Source: Lachnospiraceae bacterium (lineage in GTDB: Bacteria; Bacillota; Clostridia; Lachnospirales; Lachnospiraceae). From it: DNA of 64,000 nt. The translations under genes and the position numbers were made by a program. Shown here piece after piece: positions 34,437-42,955 of the stretch (position 1 is its first letter; each line of letters opens with the position of its first letter). The notes under the pieces are model-generated. The model saw only the letters and a list, made by a program, of their open reading frames with translations. It was not told the DNA's origin and made no database searches. The stretch lies in contig JAFZOS010000065.1 in the NCBI GenBank assembly GCA_017550535.1, positions 124,001 through 188,000 of the forward strand, written 5' to 3'.

Positions 34437-35816
34437 TCATACTATCCGTACTTCTTTTTCCCATTTAAGAGAAGATGAGGGAAATATCTCTCCGAAGCCC
34501 ATGTCCTCTATCCTTATCTTAAGAGTGTCCCCTGAAGTGAAGCTGACCCGCATCTTAAGCCTTGTTGTCTTTTCGGGACGGTTGGGCAGTCCGTCAAGGT
34601 TGACCGTTATATTCCTTACTTCCTTACCGTCAAGCGGCGTCACAAGCATATCCACCTTGCTGCCCTGTGTAAGAAGGAATTCCACTACCGTGCTTATATC
34701 AAACCAGTTCTCACCACCGTCGGCCAGTGCAATGTACTCCTCCTTATCCTTACGCTTCATGTTCATGCCAAGATTGAACTGGAGCTTATCCTTGCCAAGA
34801 AATATGTATTTACTGTTCAGTTCCGTAGGCTTTAACTTGTCCATTCCATAGTAGCATGCGCCTTTTGAATACATATTCTTTCCCTGGAACACACGTCGGC
34901 CCATGCACAGAAATCCTATCGTTTTCTTGCACCATTCACCCTCAAAACCATCACCGAGAAGATATGCCGACCTTATAGGCCTCGACATAAGAAAATCATG
35001 GAGCAGTTCCTGCAGCGCCTCATCCATCCTGTCTATTTCTTCGCCGGCCGTTTCCGCTATGGCGCCTTCCTCTTCCGATCCGTCCTTATCACCGGTAATG
35101 TCATTATTTTCATCAACGGCTTCTTCCTCATCGTCATATTTTTCATCCAAAACCCTTCCGGGCTCCGGAACCATTACGTTATCAAAGGTATATTCATCTA
35201 TAACACCGACTATGGGAGTAGTCCTGTGGTTCATCTTAAGATGATAGCAGGTCATGTTCTTTCCGTTATGATCAAACACTGCACTTTCCGTCTCCCAAAG
35301 CTCGGCCTGCTGATGGATCATGTAATAATATACGCTTTCGCTGTAGCTTTGAAACATGATCCTCTCGCGCTCTACCGGTATGGCTGCCGAAACCCTCTCT
35401 AGCACCTTGATCATATCCCTGTCAAGAGAAGGTACGGTAAAAATGAAGTTCTCGATCTGTTCCATTGGAACATAGACCGACAGAAGGTTTAGCGACTTCC
35501 TTACAAACAGGATCAAAAGGTCCAGTCCCTCAAATGATTCTCCGTCTATCATTATCGAGCTTTCGTTTACTGCCATGCTTAAAAGCTTTCCCGCCTCGGC
35601 TTCCCCCTCGTTTAAGATAAGCCTCTTGGCTTCCGTGCCGAAACTCCATTGGTTGACCTTCCGGCGCTTGCATAACAGGGTAGGAATGCCCAGCCTCTCG
35701 TTTTCACCATCCGAAACCAGAGTTTTGGGGGCATCGTTATCCAATTCAAAATAGCTGATCTGTGTAAGGGTATCATTAAGATCATACCCGACCACATATC
35801 TTGTACCGGTATCCAT
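34437..35816 (-). CDS. Hsp70-like (ASKHA fold) protein of unknown function, DUF5716-like
   Basis: A 459-aa protein. The opening VVGYDLNDTLTQISYFEL aligns with the Hsp70 phosphate-1 motif (GIDLGTT), NERLGIPTLL with the Hsp70 TPS strand, NQWSFGTEAKR with VGxxAK, ENFIFTVPSLDRDM with the VITVPAYF segment, and SAYLLGDGFEGEW with the LVGG adenosine motif. The phosphate-2 motif DLGGGT is replaced by FDHNGKNMTCYHL, and an acidic insert of about 50 residues interrupts the second lobe. The last 100 residues resemble the Hsp70 substrate-binding beta domain (GKEVRNITVNLDGLP). I believe databases hold this as DUF5716; I cannot confirm that here. Whether it hydrolyses ATP is doubtful. Confidence 0.75.
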   Translation of the reverse strand: MDTGTRYVVGYDLNDTLTQISYFELDNDAPKTLVSDGENERLGIPTLLCKRRKVNQWSFGTEAKRLILNEGEAEAGKLLSMAVNESSIMIDGESFEGLDLLILFVRKSLNLLSVYVPMEQIENFIFTVPSLDRDMIKVLERVSAAIPVERERIMFQSYSESVYYYMIHQQAELWETESAVFDHNGKNMTCYHLKMNHRTTPIVGVIDEYTFDNVMVPEPGRVLDEKYDDEEEAVDENNDITGDKDGSEEEGAIAETAGEEIDRMDEALQELLHDFLMSRPIRSAYLLGDGFEGEWCKKTIGFLCMGRRVFQGKNMYSKGACYYGMDKLKPTELNSKYIFLGKDKLQFNLGMNMKRKDKEEYIALADGGENWFDISTVVEFLLTQGSKVDMLVTPLDGKEVRNITVNLDGLPNRPEKTTRLKMRVSFTSGDTLKIRIEDMGFGEIFPSSSLKWEKEVRIV

Positions 35817-35830
35817 CCGCCTTTATCCTT

Positions 35831-38800
35831 TCACAGAAATGAAAATGCCCTTTCGGTAAAGCATTCATCCCGTACATATTCTTCCATAAGCTGCATAAGC
35901 GTGTCATCATCCTGAAGTGTTTTGGATACTACCATATCGTTTAGCAGGGCGTAGCGCGACTCCCTTCCGTCAGCCACCACATCCGAGATGGAAACTGCAT
36001 CCGAGAATGTAAGCTCCTCGTGTCCGTCCTTTTCCTCGGTTATGTAATACTGCAGGTTCTCTCCGAAGAACAGTATGAAATCCCTTGAAAAGATCCCACC
36101 ATACATATTCCGCATTTCTTCGGTATGGTAATTATCATCTTCTTCCTCGTCCTCGATAATATAATGCAGAAGAACCCGCACATCGGGACGCGTCCTGTAT
36201 TCTATGATCGTCTTGTCATCATATACAGCTATCTCCGGCATGATATTCACAAACTCCCTGAAGAAAACAAAGTATATGTTCTCCTGGAGGAATTCCTTAA
36301 GGAAGTCGGCAAGCATCACGCCGATACGGTCATCATACTCCTTTTCATCCTCCGCATAATACTTAAGCAGAGCAAGCTTACAGGCATCGTTAAGGTCCTC
36401 ACCCCGCCTGTAATTCTTGACAAGATGCTCAAATACCCTCTTATCAAGCATCCTCTCTTTGATGAAATAGTCATATGCACAGTATGAAAGATAAGCAAGC
36501 TCAACCTTGGTGCTCGAACCCTGCTTAACATACTCCTCGAAAAGCTCCTCCTTCTCGCCGATCGTAGTCCTTGTCAGAAGCATCTGTATGATAAGCTTTT
36601 CCATCAGCTTATCGCAGTCAACATCAAACTGCCTTGCCGCCTTCCAAAGATTGCGGAGTTCCTTGGTGAGGCCATTGAAGTTTTCAACAAGGTACTGCAG
36701 CGTAAGTACGTCATACTTGCCGTTTATGAAAGCATGGTACGCCACCTTGACGAGCATAACGTCATACAGCTCCTCCTTTCGGCCTATCATATGTGAACAT
36801 ATCTTGACCACGGTCTTTACGGGTACCTTCTCGGCTCCGTATACCGTCAGGAGGTCATAAGCCTCATCATACATGCCCCTTATTACAAAATATCCGACCA
36901 GTTCAGCCCTGTCCTTGGCGCTTAATATCCTGGGATCTATACCGATAAGGAACTCATCAAGTGTTGAGAATTCATTGTTATCATAGTAATGCCTTAAGAG
37001 TTCCATCCTAACGTCACGCTTGAAGCTTTCCTTTATCTCTATGGAATCAACAAGGTTACGGCAGAAATCAACGTTTTCGGAATCAACAGTTACATAGTGG
37101 CGGCGGCCGCTGCAAAGATACAGATTAAACCCGGCATTTTCCATTACATAATTCTTGATATACGGAACATATACCGTCTCATCCATGAGCCGGTCCGCTT
37201 TATCGGGCGGCAATATCCTTCTCCTGCCATTTCCGTCCTCGGTAAATATCATATGATTGGCACTGTAAATATCAGGATAGGCGTGGTGTCCCGAAACGGG
37301 ATACAGCCTCTCGCCTTCGAATTCATCCTGGATAACGCATATCCTAATAACATCCGGATCATCAATCGTTACATCATAGGTGAACAGCAGTTTTACAAAC
37401 GAATTGACAATGCCGGGATCGATATCGTACGGGATTATCACCTGCTCATAAAGATATGCCAGATCGGCATTAATATGCCCCTTTGTCACCTGCTCCATTG
37501 CAAATGCCTTCATTGCGGGTTCATACTCCTCACACAGCCGCTGGATCTCAAACCTGTGACGGAGCATATTGGCATACAGATAAGCAAGGTGTATATGATC
37601 AAGATGATTCCTGAATCCAAAGTACATTATGACCGACTTCGGTAGAAGTTCTTCCCGGTCAAGCGGTATAGAGAGCATATAGTATTCATATAGCTTTGTT
37701 ATCCTAAGCTCCATCTGAACACCCATGCTGTACCACTCAAAGTACTTCTCGTCGGTCATGCCTTCTTTTATGAGCATCGAACATATAGCGCTTACAACAT
37801 CCGGATCTTCGTTTATCCTGTAAATCTTAATAAGGAGGTTTAAAAGATGCTCGGAAAACTCCTTGGTGCGCGCGCATATATATAAGACCTGCTTGCACAG
37901 CTCATTGTTCATAAGCCCGTTCTTGGCAGCCCATAACAGTATCTGTATCTCAAATTCGGTAAGCCTGTTAAGCGTCACAGGATTATTCACATAGTACTGA
38001 TATGCTTCCACATATATGATAGGACTCCTGCATCCGTTCCTGTACTGTTCCTCAATGAGTTCGATCTTCTGGGAATGATTGTTTGACAGCTCCTCATCAA
38101 GATAAAGCAGGGTCCAGAGTATCCTGTAATCATCCCTGTTCTGCTTATACAGTTCCTCAACCTCGGCAGCGACTTCATTTATATATGATTCATCCCTTAA
38201 ATACAGTGTTGTAAGATACAGGTAATAACTGTACATCGTAGGGTCTTTCTGCTGTATCTTAAGGTCGTTTGCAACATGATCGATTATCCACTTGGCCTCA
38301 TTAAAGCGCTGAGATACGAGCAGAAGCTGAGCCTGGAAAAGCCGGGATTCCGGATTTTTATCATCGAGCACATTAAGGCGCTCAACTATCTTAAGTGAAT
38401 CCCTTACCCATGTATTCACATTAATATGCTTGGTGCGGAATGCAATGTAGCATCGCATGAGCCGCATCGTAAGGTTTCTCTTTTCCCGCCTCTCGATCCT
38501 GAGTCCTTCATTGCTCATCCTCTTTGAAGCGATTATGGTGACTATCAGCTTCTGATGCGGGCTGTCAAATATGAGGCGTCCGAAGTTCCTTCCTTCATGG
38601 AGCTTATCTTCCTCAACAAAAAAAACAAACCTGTGGACATTGCCGAGAAAATCGTTTGAATTTAGTTTATCCTTTTCAATGCGCAGAAATGCGCAATCCG
38701 TAGATGCGGATAAGTCCACATATCCCCATGTTGACTTGCGTACAGGCAGTTCACACCTTAAGGATTCGGATATATTTGAGAATTCATGTATGGTCTTGTC

Positions 38801-39397
38801 AACGCTGTAAAGTACGGGTTGTTTTTTATTTATCGATATAAGGAACTCGTCCACACTTTCCTCGTTACCCGGAATGTTGCAGAACCCACGGTATTTTGTA
38901 AGATGGACCTTCTCATTTCCTTCAAATACCTGCGGAAACTCACGCGAATAGAAAAGAGATACCGCTTCCTCCCAGCTTAATTGTGCCTGATTTGTGAAAT
39001 GGAACAGATTTTTGACGTTCCCCATGGAACTCTTGACAATGCTTCGGACTATTGAAAAAGCAAAAGGGATATAGTATTCGCCTTTGTTGGAAACGATCTG
39101 GACATCTCCCTTTATGGTATCTCCCGGCTCGAGTCCGGTAGAGTCAAACAGAAAGGCTACGTCTATGCTCTTGGCATCAAAACTGTCAATGCGGCATACG
39201 AGGCGCATGCTTGAGGTGTAAACGTTTCCCGAAGCGGGAAGATCATCCAGACTCTCGATAGTAAAAGACCCTTCATAGATTTCGCCCACGGTGAGTACTT
39301 CTTCAATTCTTGACACAGAAAAAGAGAGCTTCCCGTTGTCATAATCGAAAAACCCGTTAAGGAGCTTGTCTACAATCTCATGCAAGAGTCTCACCAC
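35831..39397 (-). CDS. Large helical-repeat protein of unknown function, DUF5717-like
   Basis: A 1188-aa protein without signal peptide or membrane segments. Residues about 20-300 look like tandem beta-sandwich domains (VGEIYEGSFTIES, PGDTIKGDVQIVSNKGEYY) with HFTNQAQLSWEEAVSLFYS between them. Residues about 310-690 and 800-1060 are helix pairs resembling an alpha-solenoid (AQLLLVSQRFNEAKWIIDHV; SAKDRAELVGYFVIRGMYDEAYDLL). The C-terminus is acidic. I believe this is the family called DUF5717. It is first in an operon with the Hsp70-like, TPR and coiled-coil membrane proteins. The start is uncertain: GTG 39397 has a weak ribosome site, and a TTG at 39385 follows GGTGAG. Confidence 0.78.
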   Translation of the reverse strand: MVRLLHEIVDKLLNGFFDYDNGKLSFSVSRIEEVLTVGEIYEGSFTIESLDDLPASGNVYTSSMRLVCRIDSFDAKSIDVAFLFDSTGLEPGDTIKGDVQIVSNKGEYYIPFAFSIVRSIVKSSMGNVKNLFHFTNQAQLSWEEAVSLFYSREFPQVFEGNEKVHLTKYRGFCNIPGNEESVDEFLISINKKQPVLYSVDKTIHEFSNISESLRCELPVRKSTWGYVDLSASTDCAFLRIEKDKLNSNDFLGNVHRFVFFVEEDKLHEGRNFGRLIFDSPHQKLIVTIIASKRMSNEGLRIERREKRNLTMRLMRCYIAFRTKHINVNTWVRDSLKIVERLNVLDDKNPESRLFQAQLLLVSQRFNEAKWIIDHVANDLKIQQKDPTMYSYYLYLTTLYLRDESYINEVAAEVEELYKQNRDDYRILWTLLYLDEELSNNHSQKIELIEEQYRNGCRSPIIYVEAYQYYVNNPVTLNRLTEFEIQILLWAAKNGLMNNELCKQVLYICARTKEFSEHLLNLLIKIYRINEDPDVVSAICSMLIKEGMTDEKYFEWYSMGVQMELRITKLYEYYMLSIPLDREELLPKSVIMYFGFRNHLDHIHLAYLYANMLRHRFEIQRLCEEYEPAMKAFAMEQVTKGHINADLAYLYEQVIIPYDIDPGIVNSFVKLLFTYDVTIDDPDVIRICVIQDEFEGERLYPVSGHHAYPDIYSANHMIFTEDGNGRRRILPPDKADRLMDETVYVPYIKNYVMENAGFNLYLCSGRRHYVTVDSENVDFCRNLVDSIEIKESFKRDVRMELLRHYYDNNEFSTLDEFLIGIDPRILSAKDRAELVGYFVIRGMYDEAYDLLTVYGAEKVPVKTVVKICSHMIGRKEELYDVMLVKVAYHAFINGKYDVLTLQYLVENFNGLTKELRNLWKAARQFDVDCDKLMEKLIIQMLLTRTTIGEKEELFEEYVKQGSSTKVELAYLSYCAYDYFIKERMLDKRVFEHLVKNYRRGEDLNDACKLALLKYYAEDEKEYDDRIGVMLADFLKEFLQENIYFVFFREFVNIMPEIAVYDDKTIIEYRTRPDVRVLLHYIIEDEEEDDNYHTEEMRNMYGGIFSRDFILFFGENLQYYITEEKDGHEELTFSDAVSISDVVADGRESRYALLNDMVVSKTLQDDDTLMQLMEEYVRDECFTERAFSFL

Positions 39398-39404
39398 ACT
39401 TTAC

Positions 39405-39433
39405 TTGACTTTATATACAGGATTAAGTATAAC
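39405..39433 (+). promoter_or_regulatory. Promoter of the HisC/CobD-like gene
   Basis: TTGACT and TATAAC separated by 17 bp on the plus strand. Its -10 occupies nearly the same bases as the -10 of the opposing promoter at 39426-39455. Confidence 0.65.
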
Positions 39434-39455
39434 ATAACTGCAACTTGGTTAGCAA
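39426..39455 (-). promoter_or_regulatory. Promoter of the 39397-32343 operon
   Basis: On the minus strand TTGCTA and TATACT are separated by 18 bp (or TTATAC with 17 bp). The start would be near 39420, leaving a leader of about 22 nt. The -10 (39426-39431) overlaps the -10 of the divergent promoter. Confidence 0.5.
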
Positions 39456-39477
39456 TTATAAATGAGGTAAACAAGGC

Positions 39478-40575
39478 ATGATACAGCACTCGGATCATTT
39501 CCACGGAAGCGACCTTGAAAAGATCGAAAAAATATATGGCATACCCAGGGAAAAGATAGTCAGCTTTTCGGCAAACGTAAATCCCCTCGGACTGTCCGGG
39601 CGCTTAAAAACAGAACTCGCGGAGCATCTTGACGTGATCACAGGGTATCCTGACCGCGAATATATATCGCTGCGCCGTGCGATAGCAGACTACTGCCACA
39701 GCGAACCGGAGCACGTGATCGTTGGTAACGGTTCGACCGAACTTATCTCACTGTTTATACAGATAGCTCATCCGGGAAAAGCCCTTATCGTGGGACCCAC
39801 ATATTCCGAGTATGAACGGGAAGTATCGCTCGGCGGCGGAACATCCCTTTATTTTCCGCTTAAGGAAAAGGATGACTTTGCGCTTGATTATGATAAGCTT
39901 ATAGGTCAGCTTAACGAAAGCATAGATCTGCTTATCATGTGCAACCCCAACAATCCGACATCAACCTGCATAAGCCGTCAGACCATGCGCAGCATTCTGG
40001 ATGTATGCAAGGTAAATGACATATTTGTAATGGTCGATGAAACTTACATCGAATTTACCGAGGATTACGATAATGTAAACTGCGTACCGCTGACACAGTA
40101 CTATAACAATATCATCATCCTGCGCGGTATCTCAAAGTTTTTTGCGGCTCCGGGCTTAAGGCTCGGATATGCCCTTACAGGCAATGCTGATCTTATAAAG
40201 GCAATAAACCTGCGTAAGAATCCATGGACCATCAACTCTCTTGCCGAAGAGGCCGGACGTATCATGTTCTCCGACACGGATTATATAGACAGGACAAAGG
40301 AGCTTATAGCAAAGGAGCGCTCAAGGGTGACCGGCATCCTGTCTGAAATGGGAACGGTCAGGGTTTACCGACCATCGGCCAACTTCGTACTTTCAAGGAT
40401 ACTTAAAGATGATTTAAATGCCGACATCCTGTTTGATGCCTGCATCAGGGAAGGAATGATGATCCGCAACTGCTGTACCTTTCCATTCCTTGACAACAAG
40501 TATTTCCGTATCTGCTTTATGTCTCCCGAAATGAACGATAAGCTCCTAGCAGTGATACAAAAAACACTTGGATAA
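39478..40575 (+). CDS. Fold-type I PLP aminotransferase, HisC/CobD-like
   Basis: A 365-aa pyridoxal-phosphate enzyme. The N-terminus HGSDLEKIEKIYGI then SFSANVNPLGL is the CobD/HisC-type opening. MCNPNNPTS is the substrate-loop motif and RGISKFFAAPGLRLGY contains the PLP-binding lysine. The family includes histidinol-phosphate aminotransferase (HisC) and threonine-phosphate decarboxylase (CobD). The HGxD and SANxNPLG elements lean to CobD, but no cobalamin or histidine genes are adjacent, so the substrate is open. It stands alone, divergent from the unknown operon and convergent with iorB. Confidence 0.85.
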   Translation: MIQHSDHFHGSDLEKIEKIYGIPREKIVSFSANVNPLGLSGRLKTELAEHLDVITGYPDREYISLRRAIADYCHSEPEHVIVGNGSTELISLFIQIAHPGKALIVGPTYSEYEREVSLGGGTSLYFPLKEKDDFALDYDKLIGQLNESIDLLIMCNPNNPTSTCISRQTMRSILDVCKVNDIFVMVDETYIEFTEDYDNVNCVPLTQYYNNIIILRGISKFFAAPGLRLGYALTGNADLIKAINLRKNPWTINSLAEEAGRIMFSDTDYIDRTKELIAKERSRVTGILSEMGTVRVYRPSANFVLSRILKDDLNADILFDACIREGMMIRNCCTFPFLDNKYFRICFMSPEMNDKLLAVIQKTLG

Positions 40576-40587
40576 GATATACGTAAT

Positions 40588-40616
40588 AAAAGATGCAGCC
40601 TCAGGCTGCATCTTCT
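40588..40616. terminator. Bidirectional terminator between the aminotransferase and iorB
   Basis: AAGATGCAGCC and GGCTGCATCTT form a perfect 11-bp stem around a 3-nt loop, with T-rich flanks on both strands (TTTTATT on minus, CTTCTTT on plus). On the minus strand the 5' arm is the last four iorB codons and the loop is exactly its TGA stop. Confidence 0.85.
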
Positions 40617-41185
40617 TTAAGTTCATATCCGGCTTCAAATGCCTTCTTGTTTATATCGATGAATTTCGGTTTCACTGTCTTTTCTATAACATCAAACCAT
40701 TCATCCTTTGCAAAATCCATATGCCTTGCGGCGACGCCGAGGACTACGACGTTGAAAACCTTGGGATTTCCGAGCTTTAAAGCCTCGCTCATGGCATCGA
40801 CTCCTATCACCCTGTATTCCTTCTTAAGGTCATCAATGATCCCTTCGGGATATTCAGCTGCTCCGATAACTACCGGCATCGGATCTATACGCTGCGTATT
40901 GACTATGATCACACCGTCCTTTTTCAGGAAATGTGCATAACGCAGTGCTTCTAACTGTTCAAAAGCGATAAGCACATCAGCCTGCCCCTCCTCAACAATA
41001 GGCTCTGCTACATTATCCCCGTATCTTACAAAGGTTACCACAGAGCCTCCTCGCTGGGCCATTCCGTGTACCTCGGACATCTTAACGTCATAACCCGCAC
41101 TGAGCATGATACCGCCTAAGATCCGGCTTGTAAGAAGGGTTCCCTGTCCTCCGACCCCGACTATCATGATATTCCTTGTTTCCAT
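40601..41185 (-). CDS. iorB: Indolepyruvate ferredoxin oxidoreductase, beta subunit
   Basis: A 194-aa gamma-type domain subunit of the 2-oxoacid:ferredoxin oxidoreductase family. Signatures are NIMIVGVGGQGTLLTSRILG at the N-terminus, EVHGMAQRGGSVVTFVRYG and a KDGVIIVNTQRIDP core. With IorA it oxidises aryl pyruvates to aryl-acetyl-CoA, reducing ferredoxin, in anaerobic amino-acid fermentation. It is coupled to iorA (9-bp gap). Confidence 0.95.
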   Translation of the reverse strand: METRNIMIVGVGGQGTLLTSRILGGIMLSAGYDVKMSEVHGMAQRGGSVVTFVRYGDNVAEPIVEEGQADVLIAFEQLEALRYAHFLKKDGVIIVNTQRIDPMPVVIGAAEYPEGIIDDLKKEYRVIGVDAMSEALKLGNPKVFNVVVLGVAARHMDFAKDEWFDVIEKTVKPKFIDINKKAFEAGYELKEDAA

Positions 41186-41194
41186 CTGCCCCTC

Positions 41195-42946
41195 CTATAC
41201 AGCCACATCTTCTATGGCACCGAACTTACACTGACTCTTACACAGTCCGCATCCGTTACACATATTTGTGTCTATCTTCGTTGTTCCGTCAGCAAGCTTT
41301 GTTACCGCAGGACATCCGGGTTTTAAGCACATACCGCACTTTTTGCACTTCTTAGGATCCACGCTGCACACATGGGTGACAGGCGTCCTGTTAAGCAGCA
41401 CGCACGGGGTCTTTGTTATGATCACGGACACTTCGTCCCTTGCAAGTTCCTGCTTTATGAGTTTTTCAAGCCCTTCAACATCAAATACGTTTATCTCAAA
41501 TACGTTCTTTACTCCGAGGGCACTGCACAGCTTCATTATGTTGATAGCGGGTACCTCATCACCCTGCAGTGTCTTTCCTGTTGCGGCATGATCCTGATGC
41601 CCCGTCATTCCCGTTGTTGAATTGTCAAGGATGAGCACGGTGCCCGTTCCCTGATTGTATACCATGTTCATCAGCGAATTGACGCCCGTATGCATGAAGG
41701 TCGAATCGCCGATGACGGCAACCCAGTCCTTTATGAACTCCCTACCCTTTGCTTTTTCCATTCCGTGAAGGGTTGATATGCTCGAGCCCATGCATACAGT
41801 GGTATCTATGACCCCAAGCGGCGGAACCGCACCGAGCGTATAACAGCCTATATCACCTGCCGCATGTACCTTAAGCTTGTTAAGTACCGTAAAGACACTC
41901 CTGTGGGGACATCCCGGACAGAGTATCGGCGGCCTTCCGGGAACCTTCGCTTCTTCTTTTATATCCGGTTCCTCATTAAGTACCGCGCGCCTTAACATGT
42001 TTGCACTGTACTCGCCCTGGATAGTTAATATCTCCTTGCCGACAGCATTAATGCCCCATGACTTAACCTGAGTTTCTATAAGCGGATCAAGCTCCTCGAC
42101 TATGTAGAGCTTATCGACCTTCTTTGCAAAATCCTCGATAAGCCTGCGCGGAAGCGGATTTACAAGCCCAAGCTTTAACACCGAGGCATTCGGTAATGCT
42201 TCCTTTACATACTGATAAGGGATACCGCTCGTGATCACGCCTATAGATGTGTCATTCATTTCAACCCTGTTTATTGAAAAATCACAGGAATCCTCAATGA
42301 GACGTTTTTCCCTTTCCTCGACCGCAAGATGCCTTAGCTTCGCATTTCCGGGCATCATAACGTTCTTTGCTATATTGCGCTCATATGGCTTGTCTTCTAT
42401 GTTCAGCCTGTCTTCAAGTGTAACAAGTCCCTGTGAGTGAGACAGCCTGGTAGTGGTCCTGAGTATCACGGGCGTATCATATTTCTCACTCAAATCATAG
42501 GCAAACTTAATGAAATCCTTAGCTTCCTGAGAATCAGACGGCTCGATGACCGGAACCTGCGCCGCACGGGCAACCATCCTTGAATCCTGCTCATTCTGCG
42601 AACTGTACAGTCCGGGATCGTCGGCGGCCACAAGTACAAGCCCGCCCGTAACTCCTATATAGGACATTGAATACAGCGGGTCTGCCGCGACATTTACTCC
42701 GACGTGCTTCATAGACACCAAAGAACGCACTCCGGCGAAAGATGCACCGATAGCAACCTCCATGGCCACCTTTTCATTCGGAGACCACTCACAATACAGC
42801 TCATCCTTATATTTTACTATGTTCTCACTTATCTCTGTGCTCGGAGTTCCGGGATATGCCGCCGACACCTTGACGCCGGCCTCATATGCGCCGCGGGCTA
42901 TCGCTTCGTTTCCGAGCATCATCACTCTTTTTTCTTCCATGTTCAT
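41195..42946 (-). CDS. iorA: Indolepyruvate ferredoxin oxidoreductase, alpha subunit
   Basis: A 583-aa subunit. The N-terminal pyrimidine-type domain (GNEAIARGAYEAGV, AAYPGTPSTEI) is followed by the TPP-binding domain (CPGCPHRSVF, GDSTFMHTGVNSLMN) and a C-terminal two-cluster ferredoxin domain with CKKCGMCLKPGCP and CNGCGLCKSQCKFG. It is 9 bp downstream of ilvE, so an aminotransferase and an oxidoreductase for the resulting oxoacid are co-expressed. MN-M double start; either is possible. Confidence 0.96.
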   Translation of the reverse strand: MNMEEKRVMMLGNEAIARGAYEAGVKVSAAYPGTPSTEISENIVKYKDELYCEWSPNEKVAMEVAIGASFAGVRSLVSMKHVGVNVAADPLYSMSYIGVTGGLVLVAADDPGLYSSQNEQDSRMVARAAQVPVIEPSDSQEAKDFIKFAYDLSEKYDTPVILRTTTRLSHSQGLVTLEDRLNIEDKPYERNIAKNVMMPGNAKLRHLAVEEREKRLIEDSCDFSINRVEMNDTSIGVITSGIPYQYVKEALPNASVLKLGLVNPLPRRLIEDFAKKVDKLYIVEELDPLIETQVKSWGINAVGKEILTIQGEYSANMLRRAVLNEEPDIKEEAKVPGRPPILCPGCPHRSVFTVLNKLKVHAAGDIGCYTLGAVPPLGVIDTTVCMGSSISTLHGMEKAKGREFIKDWVAVIGDSTFMHTGVNSLMNMVYNQGTGTVLILDNSTTGMTGHQDHAATGKTLQGDEVPAINIMKLCSALGVKNVFEINVFDVEGLEKLIKQELARDEVSVIITKTPCVLLNRTPVTHVCSVDPKKCKKCGMCLKPGCPAVTKLADGTTKIDTNMCNGCGLCKSQCKFGAIEDVAV

Positions 42947-42955
42947 GTTTCCCTG

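Noticed and set aside
32343-39397. Anti-phage defence system
   Set aside because: No nuclease, toxin, reverse transcriptase or other effector is visible, and the surroundings are housekeeping genes.
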